The notes under the pieces: generated by a model | Told to the model about the DNA's origin: nothing | Databases searched by the model: none | What the model saw: the letters and a program-made list of their open reading frames with translations, nothing else | Program-made: the position numbers and the translations under genes | NCBI GenBank assembly: GCA_903858055.1 | Contig: CAIOHM010000107.1 | Span: 1 to 7,383, forward strand | Origin: an uncultured delta proteobacterium | GTDB lineage: Bacteria; Myxococcota_A; Polyangia; Polyangiales; Polyangiaceae | Direction: 5' to 3' | Length of the DNA stretch: 7,383 nucleotides | Shown: piece after piece, positions 5,069 to 7,383 of the stretch | How the letters are laid out: each line of letters opens with the position of its first letter | Numbering within the stretch: position 1 is the stretch's first letter

Positions 5069-5986
5069 ATGCGACACGGATGGCTCGCGCTGCTCCTCCT
5101 TGGGTGTTCCCCTGCTTCCGAGCCGGCGCGTCCGGCCACGGAAGAGACGATCGATGCGGGCCCCGCGCTCGAAGACCTCGAGTTCGGCGGCGATCGTCCC
5201 GTGAAGGTGCGTGCGCCGGCGGGCGCGGATCCGCGGGTCGCGCGGCCCCTCGTGGTCGTGCTGCACGCGATGGGCGCGACGGGCTACTTGCAGTCGATCT
5301 ACTTCCGCCTCGACAAGCTCGTCGACGAGAAGAACTTCTTGCTCCTCGCGCCAGACGGCATGCGCAACGCCTCGGGCACGCGCTTTTGGGCCGCCGCCGA
5401 CGGCTGTTGCACGAGCGGCGGCAAGGTCGTCGACGACGTCGCGTACGTCACGGGCCTCGTCGAAGAGGTCGCGAAGGTGTGGAACGTCGACCGGAAGCGC
5501 GTGTTCGTCGCGGGCCACTCCAATGGCGGCGCCATGGAGTACCGCCTCGCGTGCGAGCCCAACCAGCCCTTCGCGGCGGCCTTCATGCTCGCCCCCGCCT
5601 TCTTCGCCGAGCACATCACGTGCGCGCCGACGCAGCCCCTCGCGATCCGCCACGTGCACGGCTCCGACGACGGGACGGTGAAGTACGCCGGCGGCGCGCT
5701 CTCGCTCCTCGGGCCCACCTTGAATTACCTCCCAGCGCCCGCCGCCGTGGCCGCGTTCGCGAAGCTCAACGGCTGTGGCGACATGCCGGACACGAGCGTG
5801 CCTCCGCTCGATCTCGACCTCGACGCCCCCGGCGCCGAGACCACCGTCCTGCGCTACGCGGGCTGCAACGCCGGCGTGACCACCGAGCTCCTGACGATGG
5901 CGGGGGGCAGGCATTTCCCAGGAAATCTCTCCACCGACATCGGCCGCAGCATCTGGAGCTGGTTCGAGGCGCACCCGCGCCCATGA
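5069..5986 (+). CDS. Lipoprotein alpha/beta-hydrolase, LpqC / PHB-depolymerase-type esterase
   Basis: The protein has 305 residues. A very short signal peptide (MRHGWLALLLLGC) puts the lipidated Cys at 13, with a Ser/Ala/Pro/Thr linker behind it. The hydrolase fold begins RPLVVVLHAMGATG (oxyanion-hole region). It continues through LLAPDG and the paired cysteines of DGCC before VVDDVAY, a signature of the LpqC/feruloyl-esterase/poly(3-hydroxybutyrate) depolymerase group. The nucleophile elbow is GHSNG (149-153) with Ser151. The acid is most likely Asp201 in HGSDDGTV (197-204), and the catalytic His is His282 in GGRHFPG. The full triad suggests an active serine esterase anchored to a membrane. 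Substrates in the family include polyhydroxyalkanoates, feruloyl esters and acetylated sugars; none can be chosen here. The frame is open further upstream (to 4730), but that part is Arg-rich and not protein-like. ATG 5069 is the only start giving a lipoprotein signal, and it lacks a Shine-Dalgarno. Confidence 0.9.
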   Translation: MRHGWLALLLLGCSPASEPARPATEETIDAGPALEDLEFGGDRPVKVRAPAGADPRVARPLVVVLHAMGATGYLQSIYFRLDKLVDEKNFLLLAPDGMRNASGTRFWAAADGCCTSGGKVVDDVAYVTGLVEEVAKVWNVDRKRVFVAGHSNGGAMEYRLACEPNQPFAAAFMLAPAFFAEHITCAPTQPLAIRHVHGSDDGTVKYAGGALSLLGPTLNYLPAPAAVAAFAKLNGCGDMPDTSVPPLDLDLDAPGAETTVLRYAGCNAGVTTELLTMAGGRHFPGNLSTDIGRSIWSWFEAHPRP

Positions 5987-6058
5987 GGCGGACCTCCGCG
6001 CCGTCGTGCGATGCGATCGCGGCCGCGATGACGGGTACGCAAGCGCAGGACCGCGCGC

Positions 6059-6064
6059 TACGGT
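6059..6064 (+). promoter_or_regulatory. Possible -10 element (TACGGT) for a leaderless decarboxylase transcript
   Basis: TACGGT fits TANNNT and ends 7 bases before the ATG at 6072. TACGCA (6036-6041), 17 bases upstream, matches three of six -35 positions. The nearest purine-rich AGGA (6047-6050) is 21 bases from the ATG, too far to serve as a ribosome site. The hexamer is nearly the same as TACGCT before the esterase gene. Confidence 0.35.
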
Positions 6065-6071
6065 CCACCGC

Positions 6072-7383
6072 ATGCTCGATCTCGACGGCGACACGCGCGA
6101 GGCGCTCTGGCGCCGCGTCGGAGAGCTCCTCGAAGGGCATCTGAGCGGGCTTCACGAGGCGCCGCTCGTGCCCGCGAGCACCGCCGCCTTGCTCGAGATC
6201 GGCGAACCGCGCGAGCCGCGCGAGCTCGTCGAGGAGGTATTTCGCGCGCTCGAAGGCGGCGTCGTCCCCATCGATCACCCGCGCTACTTCGGCCTCTTCA
6301 ACCCGGCGCCCGCAGCGCTGGCCGTCGTCGCCGACGCCCTCGTGAGCGGACTCAACCCGCAGCTCGCCACGCGAGGGCACGCTCCGTGGCCCGTCGCGGC
6401 CGAAGAAGAGCTCGTGCGCGAGCTTGGCGTCCGCTTCGGCTGGGCGCGTGAAGAGACGCGCGGCACCTTCACGACGGGCGGCGGCGAGGCGAACCTCACG
6501 GCGCTGCTGGCGGCGCTCCACGCGGCGTTCCCCGAAGTTGCCGCGCGTGGCGTGCGGGCGATCCCCGGGGAGCCGCGGCTCTACGTCTCGAGCGAGGGGC
6601 ACGCGACAATCGCCCGCGCGGCCCGCGTCGCCGGTCTCGGAGCGGAGTCCGTGCGCGCGATCCCCGCCGACGCCCAGTGCCGCATGAAGACCCCCGCGCT
6701 CCGTGCGGCGATCGCCGCCGACCGCGCCGCGGGCCACCTCCCGTTCTTCGTCGTGGCCACCGCGGGCACGACCAGCAGCGGGTCCATCGACCCCATCGCA
6801 GAGATCGCGACGATCGCCGAACGCTCCGGGTGTTGGCTCCATCTCGACGCCGCGTGGGGCGGCCTCGCGGCGCTCGTGCCCGAGCTCCGCCCGGTCCTCG
6901 AAGGAGCCGCGCGGGCCGATTCGATCACGTTCGATCCGCACAAGGCGATGTCCGCCCCGATGGGGACCGGCATGCTGCTCGTGCGCCGCGCAGGCGTCCT
7001 CGAGCGCGTCTTCGCCGACCGTTCGGGGTACATGCCGCGCGACGCCTCGAGCGACCCGTACGCGCGCGCCCTGCCCTGGTCACGGCGCTTCCTCGGTCTG
7101 CGTGTGCTCTTGCCCCTCGCCGCGGCGGGCTGGGAGGGCTACGCCACGTCCCTTCGCATGCAAGTCTCCCTCGCCGAGCGGCTTCGCTGCGGGCTCCGTG
7201 CCCGCCGGTGGCGCGTCGTGAACGACACGCCGCTGCCGGTGGTGTGCTTCGTCGACGAAGCGCGGAGCGAAGGAAAATTCCTCGATGGCGTCGCACGCGC
7301 GGTCATCGCCTCGCACGGCGGGTGGCTGAGCGTTCCGCGCTTTGCGAGCGGCGTGCGTGCCCTCCGCGCCTGCGTCAACAACC
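6072..7383 (+). CDS. PLP-dependent group II amino acid decarboxylase (3' end outside window)
   Basis: Translation from ATG 6072 stays open for 437 codons to the window edge. Motifs of group II PLP decarboxylases (aromatic amino acid, glutamate and cysteine-sulfinate type) occur in order: PRYFGLFNPAP at 70-80; TTGGGEANLTALL from 134, binding the phosphate; SSEGHATIARAARVAGLG with His177, which stacks on the PLP ring; ATAGTTSSGSIDPI; HLDAAWGG with Asp259, which contacts the pyridine nitrogen; and DSITFDPHKAMSAPMGTG with Lys291, the Schiff-base lysine after His290. The final RACVNN matches the last strand of the family, so only a few dozen residues are probably missing. The expected reaction is decarboxylation of an amino acid to an amine; the substrate is not evident. 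One small oddity is TGGGEAN where most relatives have SGG[ST]EAN. It lies 85 bp after the esterase, probably with its own promoter. There is no signal peptide, so it is cytoplasmic. Confidence 0.93.
   Translation, partial: MLDLDGDTREALWRRVGELLEGHLSGLHEAPLVPASTAALLEIGEPREPRELVEEVFRALEGGVVPIDHPRYFGLFNPAPAALAVVADALVSGLNPQLATRGHAPWPVAAEEELVRELGVRFGWAREETRGTFTTGGGEANLTALLAALHAAFPEVAARGVRAIPGEPRLYVSSEGHATIARAARVAGLGAESVRAIPADAQCRMKTPALRAAIAADRAAGHLPFFVVATAGTTSSGSIDPIAEIATIAERSGCWLHLDAAWGGLAALVPELRPVLEGAARADSITFDPHKAMSAPMGTGMLLVRRAGVLERVFADRSGYMPRDASSDPYARALPWSRRFLGLRVLLPLAAAGWEGYATSLRMQVSLAERLRCGLRARRWRVVNDTPLPVVCFVDEARSEGKFLDGVARAVIASHGGWLSVPRFASGVRALRACVNN

Noticed and set aside
4778..6094. A 438-codon open frame on the minus strand opposite the esterase
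   Set aside because: It is antisense to a hydrolase with a complete catalytic triad. Its own translation has no motif and an extreme Arg/Ala/Gly composition.
4627..6144. Long plus-strand frame overlapping the methyltransferase and the esterase, including an ATG at 5983 overlapping the esterase stop (ATGA)
   Set aside because: The translation is Arg/Ala-rich without motifs. The 53-residue piece from 5983 runs into the decarboxylase and shows nothing gene-like, so the ATGA overlap appears accidental.
5766..6941. A 391-codon open frame on the minus strand opposite the esterase end and the decarboxylase
   Set aside because: The decarboxylase motifs on the plus strand are unmistakable; this frame is a compositional shadow.
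1..7383. tRNA, rRNA, CRISPR repeats, insertion sequence ends, phage or defence genes
   Set aside because: I looked on both strands and saw no cloverleaf, no regularly spaced repeat, no transposase or integrase motif and no known defence domain. Base composition is even across the genes, with no sign of recent transfer.

Overview
The window looks like ordinary chromosome from a very GC-rich bacterium. Several features point to a myxobacterium (Myxococcota, perhaps the Polyangiales/Sandaracinus side): a density of lipoproteins with short signal peptides and Ala/Gly/Asp/Ser-rich linkers, a cytochrome-type domain attached to an otherwise unfamiliar lipoprotein, a class III cyclase with a helical-repeat tail, and third codon positions that are almost all G or C. 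This assignment is inferred from protein style; no marker gene is present.

Layout from left to right. (1) Positions 1-408 hold the 3' end of a class III nucleotide cyclase gene. (2) Positions 557-1039 encode a small SRPBCC/AHSA1-type ligand-binding-fold protein. (3) Converging on it, 1148-1798 on the minus strand encodes a TetR-family repressor; the 107-bp gap between the two carries GC-rich hairpins. (4) The spacer between the repressor and the divergent gene (1799-1984) contains a palindrome, TATGTC-GATT-GACATA, that overlaps a consensus TTGACA -35 box. This is a good candidate operator for control of the divergent lipoprotein gene 1985-2731. (5) After another hairpin, 2865-4076 encodes a larger lipoprotein ending in a single-haem cytochrome c-like domain. 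Only 27 bp later comes a class I SAM methyltransferase (4104-4898). (6) A further hairpin precedes a lipoprotein esterase of the LpqC/PHB-depolymerase type (5069-5986). (7) The right edge is a PLP-dependent group II decarboxylase (6072-7383) that lacks only its last residues and has no stop codon in the window.

The genes do not form one obvious pathway. The best-supported local unit is the TetR regulator, its palindrome and the divergent lipoprotein. The cytochrome lipoprotein and methyltransferase may share a transcript. Three starts (TetR short form, esterase, decarboxylase) lack a useful Shine-Dalgarno and instead have a TANNNT -10-like hexamer 7-10 bases before the ATG, which suggests leaderless or nearly leaderless transcripts. 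I saw no mobile element, CRISPR array, rRNA, tRNA or defence system. No stretch over 300 bases lacks a gene, and I did not find a clearly new multi-gene system.
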